A stretch of 64,000 bases of DNA from Deltaproteobacteria bacterium (GTDB taxonomy: Bacteria > Myxococcota > Myxococcia > Myxococcales > 40CM-4-68-19), in the NCBI GenBank assembly GCA_005879535.1, contig VBKI01000064.1, positions 139,895 through 203,894 on the forward strand. The letters are read 5' to 3'. The position numbers and the translations under genes are program-made. The notes below the pieces were generated by a model that was not told the DNA's origin, searched no databases, and saw nothing but the letters and a program-made list of their open reading frames with translations. Of this stretch, positions 8,637-16,372 are shown piece by piece. Numbering within the stretch: the stretch's first letter is position 1; each line of letters begins with the position of its first letter.

Positions 8637-10158
8637 AGACCGCCTCGATCCGCCAGGTGCCGGTGGCCAGCTCGCGTGCCGCCCGGATCAGGAGCCCTCC
8701 GGCCAACTCCAGGTCGTACGCGTCGAGCGCGAGCGGCGCGTCGGTCCACCATTCCGCGACCGTCCGCCACGGGCCGGCGCTGGCGACCACCCGCCCGCCC
8801 AGGGCGCCCTCGCCGATGACCAGCAGCGGCGTGCCGGCATCGTCGCAGCGCACCTCCGCCGTGCGCGGCGGGCGCAGCGCTCGCGCGGCGAGCGACAGCT
8901 CGATCTCTCCCGGAACCGCGATCCGCGGCGGCGGAGGTGGCGCGAACTTGCCGCATTCCGCGGCGAAGGGCGCCCACCGATCTGGTGCATGCGGCCGGCC
9001 GATCCGGTCGGGCCCGACCATTGCGGACAGCCGCGCCACCGCGGTTGCGAGCTGGGTCGGACTGGCGGCGCGCGGTCCGAAGAGCGGCATCTGCTCGAGC
9101 ACTTCGCGCGTGGGAACCGCCGAAAGCCGCACGGCGCGCACGCCGGCCATGGGCGGACGCGACTCGACCGACAGCCGCAGCAGCTGCAAAAGGGCGGCGG
9201 CCTCGCGTGTAGGCGCCGCAAGATCCAGCGCGCGCTCATCCCAGGAGCCGTCTGCAAGCCGCAGCTGCAGATCCATCTCCCGCGCCATCAGCCCGCGCGC
9301 AGAGAACCTTTGCGCCAGCCGATCGAGCAGCGCTTTCCAGACGAACAGCAACGGCTCCACCGAAGAGGCGTCCCACTCCAGCTCCTCTCCTTCCTCGAAC
9401 CGTTCCGGCTCCTCGCGCGACACCAGCGCAGATGCGTCTTCCCCTCGCGCCAACCGCGCCAGCAGCCCTGCTTCGGGCCCGAGCCGTGCCGCCAGCGGAC
9501 CCGGCGGAAGAGCACCGACTTCACCGAGCGTGTGCAGGCCGAAGCGGCGCAGCGATTCGAACAGCTCGTCGGGCAGCTCCAGCGCATGCAGCGGCAGCGC
9601 GGCGAGAAACTCGCGTTGCTCCTCGGCCGCGACCACGAGAAATGCTCCTCCGCCGGCGCCCCACCGCGTCTCCTCCAGCGTCAGGTCGGCGGAAGCCGCC
9701 CGCGCCGCGAGCCGGGCGACCGCCTTGCTCGAACCGAAGCCGACCGCAGCGCGAAGCCCGACGTGCTCCGCGGCGGCCACCAGCGCGCGAGCCACCGCGC
9801 GGTCGTCCCCGATCAACGATTCCAGCCCCGCTACGTCGAGGTAGACGAGTCCGGGCGCCGCCTCCTCGACGCGAGGCGACACCGCGGCTGCCGCCTCGCG
9901 TGCCGCCTGGGCCGCGGCCCTCTCCCGCTCGGGCGACGACTCGCGCGTGAGCAGCCGCGGACACGTCGCGCGCGCCTCCGCCAGCGTCTGCCCTGCTCCG
10001 ACGCCGTCGGCCGCTGGCGTCGCCCCGAGCACATGCGCGCGCCCGCCGAGATCGCGTCCCGCCTGGACCACGGCGAGCGGCTGGGAGCAGAGCTGCGGCT
10101 CCGCGCGCAGGGCGGCGACGAGCGGAAGGTCGGGAACCCAGAGGCAGGCGATCTTCAT
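8629..10158 (-). CDS. imuB: ImuB, catalytically inactive Y-family polymerase-like protein
   Basis: A 509-residue member of the Y-family fold that bridges DnaE2 and the sliding clamp in the SOS mutasome. The usual catalytic aspartate near the N-terminus is absent (MKIACLWVPDLP) and the SIDE motif is replaced by GLVYLDVAG, as expected for ImuB, so it should not polymerise. A likely beta-clamp motif, EQMPLFG, sits near residues 355-361, comparable to QLPLWG of mycobacterial ImuB. The ATG at 10158 is 9 bases after the imuA stop. The second half is poorly conserved in the family. Confidence 0.93.
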   Translation of the reverse strand: MKIACLWVPDLPLVAALRAEPQLCSQPLAVVQAGRDLGGRAHVLGATPAADGVGAGQTLAEARATCPRLLTRESSPERERAAAQAAREAAAAVSPRVEEAAPGLVYLDVAGLESLIGDDRAVARALVAAAEHVGLRAAVGFGSSKAVARLAARAASADLTLEETRWGAGGGAFLVVAAEEQREFLAALPLHALELPDELFESLRRFGLHTLGEVGALPPGPLAARLGPEAGLLARLARGEDASALVSREEPERFEEGEELEWDASSVEPLLFVWKALLDRLAQRFSARGLMAREMDLQLRLADGSWDERALDLAAPTREAAALLQLLRLSVESRPPMAGVRAVRLSAVPTREVLEQMPLFGPRAASPTQLATAVARLSAMVGPDRIGRPHAPDRWAPFAAECGKFAPPPPPRIAVPGEIELSLAARALRPPRTAEVRCDDAGTPLLVIGEGALGGRVVASAGPWRTVAEWWTDAPLALDAYDLELAGGLLIRAARELATGTWRIEAVYD

Positions 10159-10167
10159 CGGCCACCG

Positions 10168-10926
10168 TCATCCCGGCTCGAGCGGCAGATGGATGGGCAG
10201 CGGCGGTGAAGGCGGCATCCGCTTGTGCCGCGCCACCGCGCCCACCGCCTGCATGCCCCGCAAAAACCGCCCTGGATCGCCTGGACTGCCTTCCCACTGC
10301 GCGCGACCGCGCTCCAATTCGATGGTGGCGGTGGCAAACGTTCCGGCCTGCGGAGCCCGCGCCAGCACCAGGAGGACGCCGCCGTGCTTCTCCGCCCGCC
10401 GCGCCAGCCGCGCCCACGGCGATGCGCCCGGGGAGAAGGACTTCTTCTCGAATCGGACCACCTGGATGATGCCGCGCGGCTGCTTCGGCGGCGGGAGGAC
10501 GCTGACGTCGCCGAGGTCCAGCGCCACCAGCGCGAAGCGCGCCTCCAGCGCGACTTCGGCGGTGCGCAGCGCCTGCACCGGATCGCGCGGGCGCACCCAG
10601 AGGAGGCGGTCGAGATCGATGCCGTGCGGCGACGCATCGAAGGAATCGCCGGGATCGATCAGCGCGCAGTTCTCCCCGGCGCGCGTTGCCGAAGCGAGAG
10701 CGGCGCGCATCAGCGCCGTTCCCCCTGCGCCGGCGGGGCCGACGATCTCGTGAAGCTGCCCCCGCGCAAGTCCTCCTCCGAGCGCAGCATCGAGGGCACG
10801 AAACCCCGTGGGCAGCGGCCGCGGCACGCGAGGAGAGAGCGCCGGCGCCCTGCGCACCTGGCCGTCGCGAAGCAGCTCCTCGAGGGCGTGGAGGTCCCTG
10901 GGCAGGCGGCGCGCGGGCAGTGTCAC
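10168..10926 (-). CDS. imuA: ImuA, RecA-like mutasome protein
   Basis: A 252-residue RecA-fold protein, first gene of imuA-imuB-dnaE2. The core starts at LPTGFRALDAALGGGL, typical of RecA/ImuA. The P-loop is odd: GPAGAGGT has glycine where Walker A requires lysine, so ATP binding may be lost. The hydrophobic strand FALVALDLGDV is the Walker B region. ImuA homologues bind RecA and ImuB and are needed for damage-induced mutagenesis. The GTG start at 10926 has only a weak Shine-Dalgarno; a -10-like element ends 9 bases upstream, so the message may be nearly leaderless. Confidence 0.9.
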   Translation of the reverse strand: MTLPARRLPRDLHALEELLRDGQVRRAPALSPRVPRPLPTGFRALDAALGGGLARGQLHEIVGPAGAGGTALMRAALASATRAGENCALIDPGDSFDASPHGIDLDRLLWVRPRDPVQALRTAEVALEARFALVALDLGDVSVLPPPKQPRGIIQVVRFEKKSFSPGASPWARLARRAEKHGGVLLVLARAPQAGTFATATIELERGRAQWEGSPGDPGRFLRGMQAVGAVARHKRMPPSPPLPIHLPLEPG

Positions 10927-10935
10927 GGCCTGATC

Positions 10936-10964
10936 GATCTAGCTAAACATCAGTTCAGGTGCAA
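10936..10964 (-). promoter_or_regulatory. imuA promoter with LexA-like box in the spacer
   Basis: On the plus strand 10943-10959 reads CTAAACATCAGTTCAGG, which fits 16 of 17 positions of CTRHAMRYBYGTTCAGS, the LexA box I recall for Myxococcus xanthus. Read toward imuA, TTGCAC (10964-10959) and TAGATC (10941-10936) are spaced 17 bases and the box fills the spacer, ideal for repression. Transcription would start about 3 bases before the imuA GTG. The hexamers are weak matches; the box is the stronger evidence. Confidence 0.72.
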
Positions 10965-10970
10965 GGGCCG

Positions 10971-10995
10971 GGTTGATCAAGTCTTCGGATCAACC
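10971..10995. repeat. Inverted repeat upstream of the imuA promoter
   Basis: GGTTGATC and GATCAACC (8 of 8 paired) flank a 9-base loop just upstream of the imuA -35 element and downstream of the DoxX-like gene. There is no T-run after it in the direction of that gene, so it is either a factor-dependent terminator or a second operator. Confidence 0.5.
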
Positions 10996-11033
10996 GCCAG
11001 GGGCGCCAAACGAGCCAAGTTTTTAATCTTTTT

Positions 11034-11468
11034 CTAGTGTACCGATTGGGGGATCGTCCCGACCGGATCCATCCGCATCCGCCGCTCCGGGATGGGCATC
11101 CGCTCCTTCACTCCAGGTCGCTCCGGCATCATCGCCAAGGCAGCCGCGCCTACCGCGAGCAACGCGTCGCGAGCGGCGATGTCCAGGTACTTGCCCGTTG
11201 AGAGCAGGTTACCGGTGATGGCCGCGAGCCATCCGGACACGAGCGCGCCCCCCACGCGCGGCCGCCGCAGCACGAGAAGCCCGGCGGCGATCTCCACCAG
11301 ACCGACCAGGCGCATGAACGTTCGTCCGTCGACCGGCAGGCGGCGCTCCACCTCCGGGCTCAGATACTTGTCCCAGTCCACCAAAAGATTGGTGAACTTG
11401 TCGGCGCCCGCGACGATGGGCACCAGCCCATACCCGATTCGCAACAGCGTTCTCGCATCCGACGGCAT
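11034..11468 (-). CDS. DoxX-like integral membrane protein
   Basis: A 144-residue membrane protein with about four hydrophobic segments: LLRIGYGLVPIVAG, FMRLVGLVEIAAGLLVL, ALVSGWLAAITGN and ALLAVGAAALAMM. The layout and the early GADKFTNLL segment resemble DoxX/SURF4-like proteins, whose biochemical role is uncertain. The start is the ATG at 11468, with GGGGG upstream; an open extension to 11552 is arginine-rich and unlikely. It is the only intact gene between the mutagenesis cassette and the OmpA remnant. Confidence 0.7.
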   Translation of the reverse strand: MPSDARTLLRIGYGLVPIVAGADKFTNLLVDWDKYLSPEVERRLPVDGRTFMRLVGLVEIAAGLLVLRRPRVGGALVSGWLAAITGNLLSTGKYLDIAARDALLAVGAAALAMMPERPGVKERMPIPERRMRMDPVGTIPQSVH

Positions 11469-11532
11469 GCTCGCACCCCCGACGGGAAGGTTGCGACGGC
11501 GAGGCGGCCCGGGAAGCCCTCGTGGCCGCCTC

Positions 11533-11763
11533 CTACTCCTTGACCATCGCAATCCGCAGCTCGACCCGGCGGTTCTTCGCCCTGCCCCTCACGGTCGCAT
11601 TGGTCGCCACGGGCTGAGCTTCACCGAGTCCCACTGCCATCGCCCGCTTCTCCGGAATGCCCCGCTGCACGAGAACGCGGCGCACGGCTTCGGCGCGGCG
11701 GATCGAGAGCTCGTTGCGCCTAAGACTGCGGCCGGAGTCGCGAAATGCAGCAAGCGCGCGCCC
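11533..11763 (-). pseudogene. Truncated OmpA C-terminal domain remnant
   Basis: About 76 codons ending at 11533 read as the second half of a peptidoglycan-binding OmpA domain: FRDSGRSLRRNELSIRRAEA matches the TDxxG...LSxxRA region, then VLVQRGIPEKRAMAVGLGEA, PVATNATVRGR and KNRRVELRI. The first strand, the start codon and any signal peptide are missing. Upstream the open frame runs antisense to the peroxiredoxin and DUF2461 genes, so it is not a real N-terminus. The intact OmpA gene at 19210-20187 has the same ending pattern. It is most likely a decayed gene fragment. Confidence 0.65.
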
Positions 11764-11829
11764 GTCCGCCCGCGCCGGGCTTGCACGCGCGGTCAAACCC
11801 TGCGAAGAGGGCGCGCATCCGGAGGCCCC

Positions 11830-12288
11830 ATGCTTCAGGTCGGAGAAGTCGCGCCGGACTTCGAGCTGCTCGACGAGGAAGGCAAGCCTACGCGCCTTTC
11901 GAGCTTCCGCGGGCGCAACGTAGTGATCGTCTTCTTCCCGGCAGCGTTCTCTCCCATCTGCACGCAGGAGCTGAAGCAGATCGGTGCCCGCAGGATGGAA
12001 TACGAACGGGAGAACGCGGCGGTGATCGGCATCTCCGTCGACAATCGCTGGAGCCTGCGCGCGTTCAAGCGGGACGAAGGATTGAGCGCGACGCTCCTCT
12101 CGGATTTCCATCCCAAGGGCAACGTGGCGCAGAAGTTCGGCGTCTTCCTCGGCGAGACCGGATATGCGAAGCGCGGCACGTTCGTGGTCGACAAGGACGG
12201 AGTCATCCGCGGGATCAGCGTCAAGGAGCCGAAGGAGCCGCGCAACGAGGAGGACTACTTCAACCTGCTGCGCAACTGTCCGAGGTGA
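11830..12288 (+). CDS. Peroxiredoxin, AhpE/Bcp-like
   Basis: A 152-residue thiol peroxidase that reduces hydroperoxides. The active site is PAAFSPIC with peroxidatic C44, a serine in the usual threonine position and an FF preceding, as in AhpE. The fold runs from GEVAPDFELLDEEGK to GTFVVDKDGVIRGI. A second cysteine is three residues from the C-terminus (RNCPR) and might resolve; otherwise it is 1-Cys. The ATG at 11830 follows GGAGG. It is the first of three tightly packed plus-strand genes. Confidence 0.93.
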   Translation: MLQVGEVAPDFELLDEEGKPTRLSSFRGRNVVIVFFPAAFSPICTQELKQIGARRMEYERENAAVIGISVDNRWSLRAFKRDEGLSATLLSDFHPKGNVAQKFGVFLGETGYAKRGTFVVDKDGVIRGISVKEPKEPRNEEDYFNLLRNCPR

Positions 12289-12297
12289 GTCGGCCGG

Positions 12298-12981
12298 ATG
12301 GCTTTCGCGGGCTTTCCCGAGAGCGGCCTCGCGTTCCTGCGCGACCTTTCCGACCACAACGACCGGGACTGGTTCGAAGCGCACCGCTCCGTCTGGGACC
12401 AACAGATCGTTCCGGCGATGCTGGAGTGGTGCGCAACGCTCGCCGATCGTCTGAAGGACGTGATACCCGGCCTCGTCTTCGTCCCTCGAGTCGGCGGAAG
12501 CCTCTACCGGTTGAACCGCGACATCCGCTTCTCGCGCGACAAGCGTCCCTACAAGACGCACGTCGCCGCGCTGCTCTGGGACGGGGCCGAGAAACACGAC
12601 GCGCCCGGCGTGTACCTGCACGTGTCCGCCGCCGAAGTGATGTTCGGCGGCGGCATCTACTCGTTCGAGGATGCGCGCCTCGATCGGTGGCGCAAGCTCC
12701 TGCACGCTCCGGCCTCCGCAGCGCGGCTGGAGTCCGCGCTCGACGCTGCGAAGGAGGGCGGGCTGAAGCTGGAGATCTCCGAGAAGCTGCAGCGACCCGC
12801 GCGCGGATTCGACCCCGAAGGACCTTACGCGGAGCTCTCTCGCTTCAAAGGGCTCGCCGTGGTCAAGCGGTCGAAGCCGGCCTCGTGGCTTCACCGACCG
12901 GAAGCGCTCGACCGCGCCGAGTCCGCTGCGCGCGCCTACGCGCCCCTCCACGTCTGGATGCGCGACGAGCTCTGCCCATGA
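12298..12981 (+). CDS. DUF2461 family protein
   Basis: A 227-residue soluble protein of the DUF2461/TIGR02453 family, recognised by FLRDLSDHNDRDWFEAHR near the N-terminus, RLNRDIRFSRDKRPYKTH in the middle and the GGGIYSFE segment. Function is unknown; members are widespread in bacteria and some fungi. It starts 9 bases after the peroxiredoxin stop and its TGA overlaps the next ATG (ATGA), so the three genes probably form one operon. Confidence 0.9.
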   Translation: MAFAGFPESGLAFLRDLSDHNDRDWFEAHRSVWDQQIVPAMLEWCATLADRLKDVIPGLVFVPRVGGSLYRLNRDIRFSRDKRPYKTHVAALLWDGAEKHDAPGVYLHVSAAEVMFGGGIYSFEDARLDRWRKLLHAPASAARLESALDAAKEGGLKLEISEKLQRPARGFDPEGPYAELSRFKGLAVVKRSKPASWLHRPEALDRAESAARAYAPLHVWMRDELCP

Positions 12982-13592
12982 TCGAATCGGTCACGTTGCA
13001 GGGCAGGTTCGTGATGCTGCGACCGCTTTCGCGGGACGACGTTCCCGCACTGCGCTCGCTCGCAGCCGGTCCCCGTCGGACGTTCGAGTGGGCCATGGTT
13101 CCCGCGCCCGAGCGGGCCGAGCACTACGTCGAGAATGCGCTGGCGCAGATGGAGCGCCGGACCGCCCTGGTGTTCGCGATCTGCCTGCCTTCCGGCGAGC
13201 TGGTCGGCTCCACCCGGCTCTTCGATCTGCAGCGCTGGGAATGGCCGGAAGGAAGGGATCCGCGCCACGGCGAGGACGTGCTGGACGCGGCGGAGATCGG
13301 CTACACCTGGCTCGCCGAGCGCGTCCAGCGCACCGCGGTGAACACCGAAGCGAAGCTGCTGCTCCTCCGGCATGCGTTCGAGACCTGGCGCTGCTTCCGC
13401 GTGACGCTGAAGACGGACGAGCGGAACACGCGCTCGCGCCGAGCCATCGAGCGGCTCGGCGCCCACTTCGACGGCATCCTCCGTGCCTTCCAGCCCGCAG
13501 TGGACGGCAAGCCGCGCAACACGGCTTACTACACGATCCTCGCCTCGGAATGGCCTTCGGTGGAGGCGGCGCTCCGAAAGAAACTCGGCTGA
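12978..13592 (+). CDS. GNAT N-acetyltransferase, RimJ/RimL type
   Basis: A 204-residue GNAT fold. It opens with MIESVTLQGRFVMLRPLSRDD, the typical L-x-G-x-x-x-L-R-P-L start of RimJ/RimL-type enzymes that acetylate protein N-termini or small amines. VFAICLPSGELVGSTRLFDL is the core strand, EIGYTWLAERVQRTAVNTEA the acetyl-CoA region (glycine loop weakly kept), and FRVTLKTDERNTRSRRAIER the final helix. Close relatives are annotated only as GNAT, so the substrate is unknown. It ends directly against the convergent S1 gene with no spacer. Confidence 0.88.
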   Translation: MIESVTLQGRFVMLRPLSRDDVPALRSLAAGPRRTFEWAMVPAPERAEHYVENALAQMERRTALVFAICLPSGELVGSTRLFDLQRWEWPEGRDPRHGEDVLDAAEIGYTWLAERVQRTAVNTEAKLLLLRHAFETWRCFRVTLKTDERNTRSRRAIERLGAHFDGILRAFQPAVDGKPRNTAYYTILASEWPSVEAALRKKLG

Positions 13593-15404
13593 TCACTCAT
13601 CCTCGGTCTGCTCCAGCTTGGCGCGCAGCAGATCGCCGAGCGTCCCGAAGCCCTTTCCCGGCGGCATCTTCTTGTTCATCTGCCGCTGGTACTCGCGGTA
13701 GTCGGACGCGCCTTCCGCGCGCTCCGCGGCGGTGCGCGAGAGCCGGTAGCGCCCCCGATCGTCGAGGTCGACGACCTGCGCCTTGAACTGCGTTCCGGGC
13801 GGCACGGTCTTCTTGTTGTCGCTCCCGCGCGGCGTGCCCAGCTCGGCGTTGGGCACCAGCCCCTTGCCACCGTCCCAGTGGACGAAGACGCCGAAGGGTT
13901 CGCACTTGTCGACGGTGGCATCCACCACGTCGCCGACGCGGGCGCGCTTCTGCTTTTCCGGCTTCGCGCTCTCCTTCCCCTGCGCTTCGTCCTCGCTGAT
14001 CCGGCGGAGGGCCACCCGCTTCTGCGCGTCGTCGACCGACTCGATCTGGACTTGGATGGTCTCCCCTTCCTTGACGACGTCCCGCGGGTGTTGCACGTGC
14101 CGGTCGGAGAGCGCGGAGACGTGCACCAGCCCGTCCACGCCGGGGAACAGCTCGACGAACGCGCCGAAAGGCTGCAGGCGCGCCACCTTGCCCGAGAGCC
14201 TTGCTCCTTCCTTCAACTGCGGGCGGGCTGCGTCCCACGGATCCTGCTCGAGAGCGCGAAGGGAGAGAGCGATCTTGTCGTGTCCTTTGTCGTCCTTCTC
14301 GATCCGCAGCACCTGCACCTTGACGCGCTGGCCGGGCTTCACCACGTCCTGCGCGTGGGCCACGCGGGCATGGGACAGCTCGGAGACGTGGACCAGCCCT
14401 TCCAGGCCGCCCAGATCCACGAAGGCGCCGAAGTCGCGCACCGAGGTGACGGTCCCTTCGATCTGCGCGCCCACCTCGAGCCGCTTGCGCAGCTCCGCCG
14501 CCTGCGCGGCTCGCTCCTCTTCCAGGAGGGCCCGGCGCGAGAGGATGGCGTTTCCGCCGCGGATCTCGGTGACACGAAACCTGAGGCGCTGCCCGACGAA
14601 CTGCGACTGGTCCTCGACGAACCTCAGGTCCACCTGCGAGGCGGGCACGAATCCGCGCAGCCCGCCGAGATCCACTTCCAGGCCGCCCTTGTTCTGCCCG
14701 GTCACCAGCCCTTCGATGGGGATCTTCGAGTCCAGCGCCTGCTGCACGATCTCGCGGCCCGCTCCCTTCGGCACGGTGCGCGTGACCACGACGTTGCCCT
14801 CGGTGAGCGAGAGCACATATCCCTCGATGGTCTCACCGGCGTGCACCAGCAGGTCGCCCTTGTCGTTGCGCAGCTCGCGGAGATCGATGATCCCTTCGCC
14901 CTTTCCGCCCAGATCGAGAAAGGCCACTTCAGCGCCCAGGTGGGCCACGCGCGCGGACATCTTCTGCCCGACGCGCAGCTTCCCCGGCTTCTGCTGCTCG
15001 GTCTCCGCGAACAGCGCCGCGAAGTCGGCGTTTTCCTCCGGCGAGGGTTGCGCGTAGACCGACCCGGGATCGTCGGTCGGCTTGGACGCGGGCCTTTCCG
15101 CGGCCTCCGCCGCGGCGGCAGGCGGCTCGGAAGGCGCCGGCGCTCCCAGAGTCGGCTTGCGCACGACAATGGGCATCTTGCGCTCTTCCTTCTGACGTGG
15201 AGGCCGGCTCTTCCGCTCCGCCGCCGGTGGCCGGGAAGGGTCGGATGTTGGCCGTGCCGACTCGAGGATCTCCTCGAACGTCGGCTGCGTGGCCTTCTTC
15301 GGCGGCTTCGGCGCCGCTTTCGGCTCCTCGGTCGAAACGCCCTGGAGGACCTCCTCGAACGAGGGCTGCCGCTTCCGCTGCTGTTCTTCCGGCTTGTCGC
15401 TCAT
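13593..15404 (-). CDS. Multi-S1-domain RNA-binding protein
   Basis: 603 residues. The first 130 or so are charged and proline-rich with two FEEVL/FEEIL motifs and look disordered. Then come four clear S1 OB folds plus a shorter fifth: KMSARVAHLGAEVAFLDLGG, then FRVTEIRGGNAILSRR, TVTSVRDFGAFVDLGGLEGL, KVARLQPFGAFVELFPGVDG and ATVDKCEPFGVFVHWDGG. It resembles ribosomal protein S1 but has a divergent architecture, so it may aid translation or RNA decay rather than be RpsA itself. The ATG at 15404 follows GGAAGAAGG. The stop abuts that of the convergent GNAT gene. Confidence 0.88.
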   Translation of the reverse strand: MSDKPEEQQRKRQPSFEEVLQGVSTEEPKAAPKPPKKATQPTFEEILESARPTSDPSRPPAAERKSRPPRQKEERKMPIVVRKPTLGAPAPSEPPAAAAEAAERPASKPTDDPGSVYAQPSPEENADFAALFAETEQQKPGKLRVGQKMSARVAHLGAEVAFLDLGGKGEGIIDLRELRNDKGDLLVHAGETIEGYVLSLTEGNVVVTRTVPKGAGREIVQQALDSKIPIEGLVTGQNKGGLEVDLGGLRGFVPASQVDLRFVEDQSQFVGQRLRFRVTEIRGGNAILSRRALLEEERAAQAAELRKRLEVGAQIEGTVTSVRDFGAFVDLGGLEGLVHVSELSHARVAHAQDVVKPGQRVKVQVLRIEKDDKGHDKIALSLRALEQDPWDAARPQLKEGARLSGKVARLQPFGAFVELFPGVDGLVHVSALSDRHVQHPRDVVKEGETIQVQIESVDDAQKRVALRRISEDEAQGKESAKPEKQKRARVGDVVDATVDKCEPFGVFVHWDGGKGLVPNAELGTPRGSDNKKTVPPGTQFKAQVVDLDDRGRYRLSRTAAERAEGASDYREYQRQMNKKMPPGKGFGTLGDLLRAKLEQTEDE

Positions 15405-15474
15405 CGAACGCCTTCTTCCGCGCAACGCGAGCGGCGGGTCATAGCACAGCTCGCTGCCGGGGCTGTACAGCGAG

Positions 15475-16341
15475 TCAGCCTCGGGCCCGGCGACGGCCCG
15501 CGTCGTGCGCTTCGGCGTCCAGCTCGCGCATCGATGCGAGCAATTTCGCCTCCGCCGGCAGGCGCGCTTTGCGCATTCCATCTCCACCGACGACGACCCT
15601 TCCGCCCGTCTGCCGTGTCGCGGCCACCGCCATCGCCACCTGCTCGCCGACCTCTCCACTCACCGTGCTGCTCAGAGCGACGATCGCGCCGCGCGCGCGG
15701 AGGATCAGATCGGCGAGGTCGCGAGCCGGGGTCTGGGCCAGCGGTGCGAGCACCTCGAATCCCTGGGCCCGCAGAAGGCAGGCTGCCATGCGCGCAGCGA
15801 TGTCATGCAGCTCGCCGGCCACGGCGGCGACGATGGCGGTCCCGCGGTCGGATCGGACCGGCTCGCCGGGAGGCTCGGCCAGAGGCTGCGATCTCGCCAC
15901 CGCGTCGATCACGGCCTGCGAGGCGACATGCTCCTCGGCGATGGAGAGCTGCGCCTCCGCCCACTTCTTCCCCACTTTGTGGAGGGCCGGCGCCACCACC
16001 TCGTCGAAGAGCTGCGGCAGCGAATATCCACGCAGCCGGATTCCGGCGAGCTGGGCGACGAGGGCCGCGGCGTCGCCGCGAAGAGCCGCCTGCTCGAACT
16101 GTCGGGTCGCTTCCTCACCGGGCTCTTCCGCTCCCTGCGGGAGCGCCGAGGGCAGTGGACCCGCCGCCTGATACTGGCGCTTCTGCACGAACGCGGTCAC
16201 GTCGCGGAGGCGGAACTTGCGATGACCGCCCGGCGTCCGAAAACAATCGATCTCCCCGGCGTCCGCCCAGCGTTTGACGGTCGCCTCACCCACGCCGAGC
16301 AGCGTGGCCACCTGCCGTGTCGACAGAACATCCGTGTTCAT
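15475..16341 (-). CDS. MerR-type regulator with cobalamin-binding domain, CarH-like
   Basis: A 288-residue regulator. Residues 5-50 form a MerR helix-turn-helix (STRQVATLLGVGEATVKRWA, then TPGGHRKFR). Residues 75-145 are the helical cap with W127-x9-E137-H138, the signature by which CarH-type photoreceptors shield adenosylcobalamin. The Rossmann B12 domain has E177-x-H179, where the histidine ligates cobalt; the usual following glycine is alanine. LSSTV and GGRVVVGGDG complete the B12 fold. In Myxococcus and Thermus, CarH represses carotenoid genes in the dark. No carotenoid gene is in the window, so the targets are elsewhere. It is divergent from gluQ with 31 bases between. Confidence 0.88.
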   Translation of the reverse strand: MNTDVLSTRQVATLLGVGEATVKRWADAGEIDCFRTPGGHRKFRLRDVTAFVQKRQYQAAGPLPSALPQGAEEPGEEATRQFEQAALRGDAAALVAQLAGIRLRGYSLPQLFDEVVAPALHKVGKKWAEAQLSIAEEHVASQAVIDAVARSQPLAEPPGEPVRSDRGTAIVAAVAGELHDIAARMAACLLRAQGFEVLAPLAQTPARDLADLILRARGAIVALSSTVSGEVGEQVAMAVAATRQTGGRVVVGGDGMRKARLPAEAKLLASMRELDAEAHDAGRRRARG

Positions 16342-16372
16342 GCTTTTCCTGAGCGATGTGAGCGGTTAGACG

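Noticed and set aside
11018-11035. T-rich stretch as a rho-independent terminator
   Set aside because: The T-run is on the plus strand where no plus-strand gene ends, and no stable stem directly precedes it.
13878-16277. A plus-strand 799-codon open frame
   Set aside because: It is antisense to the S1-domain protein and the CarH-like regulator, both with clear domains; it has no family match.
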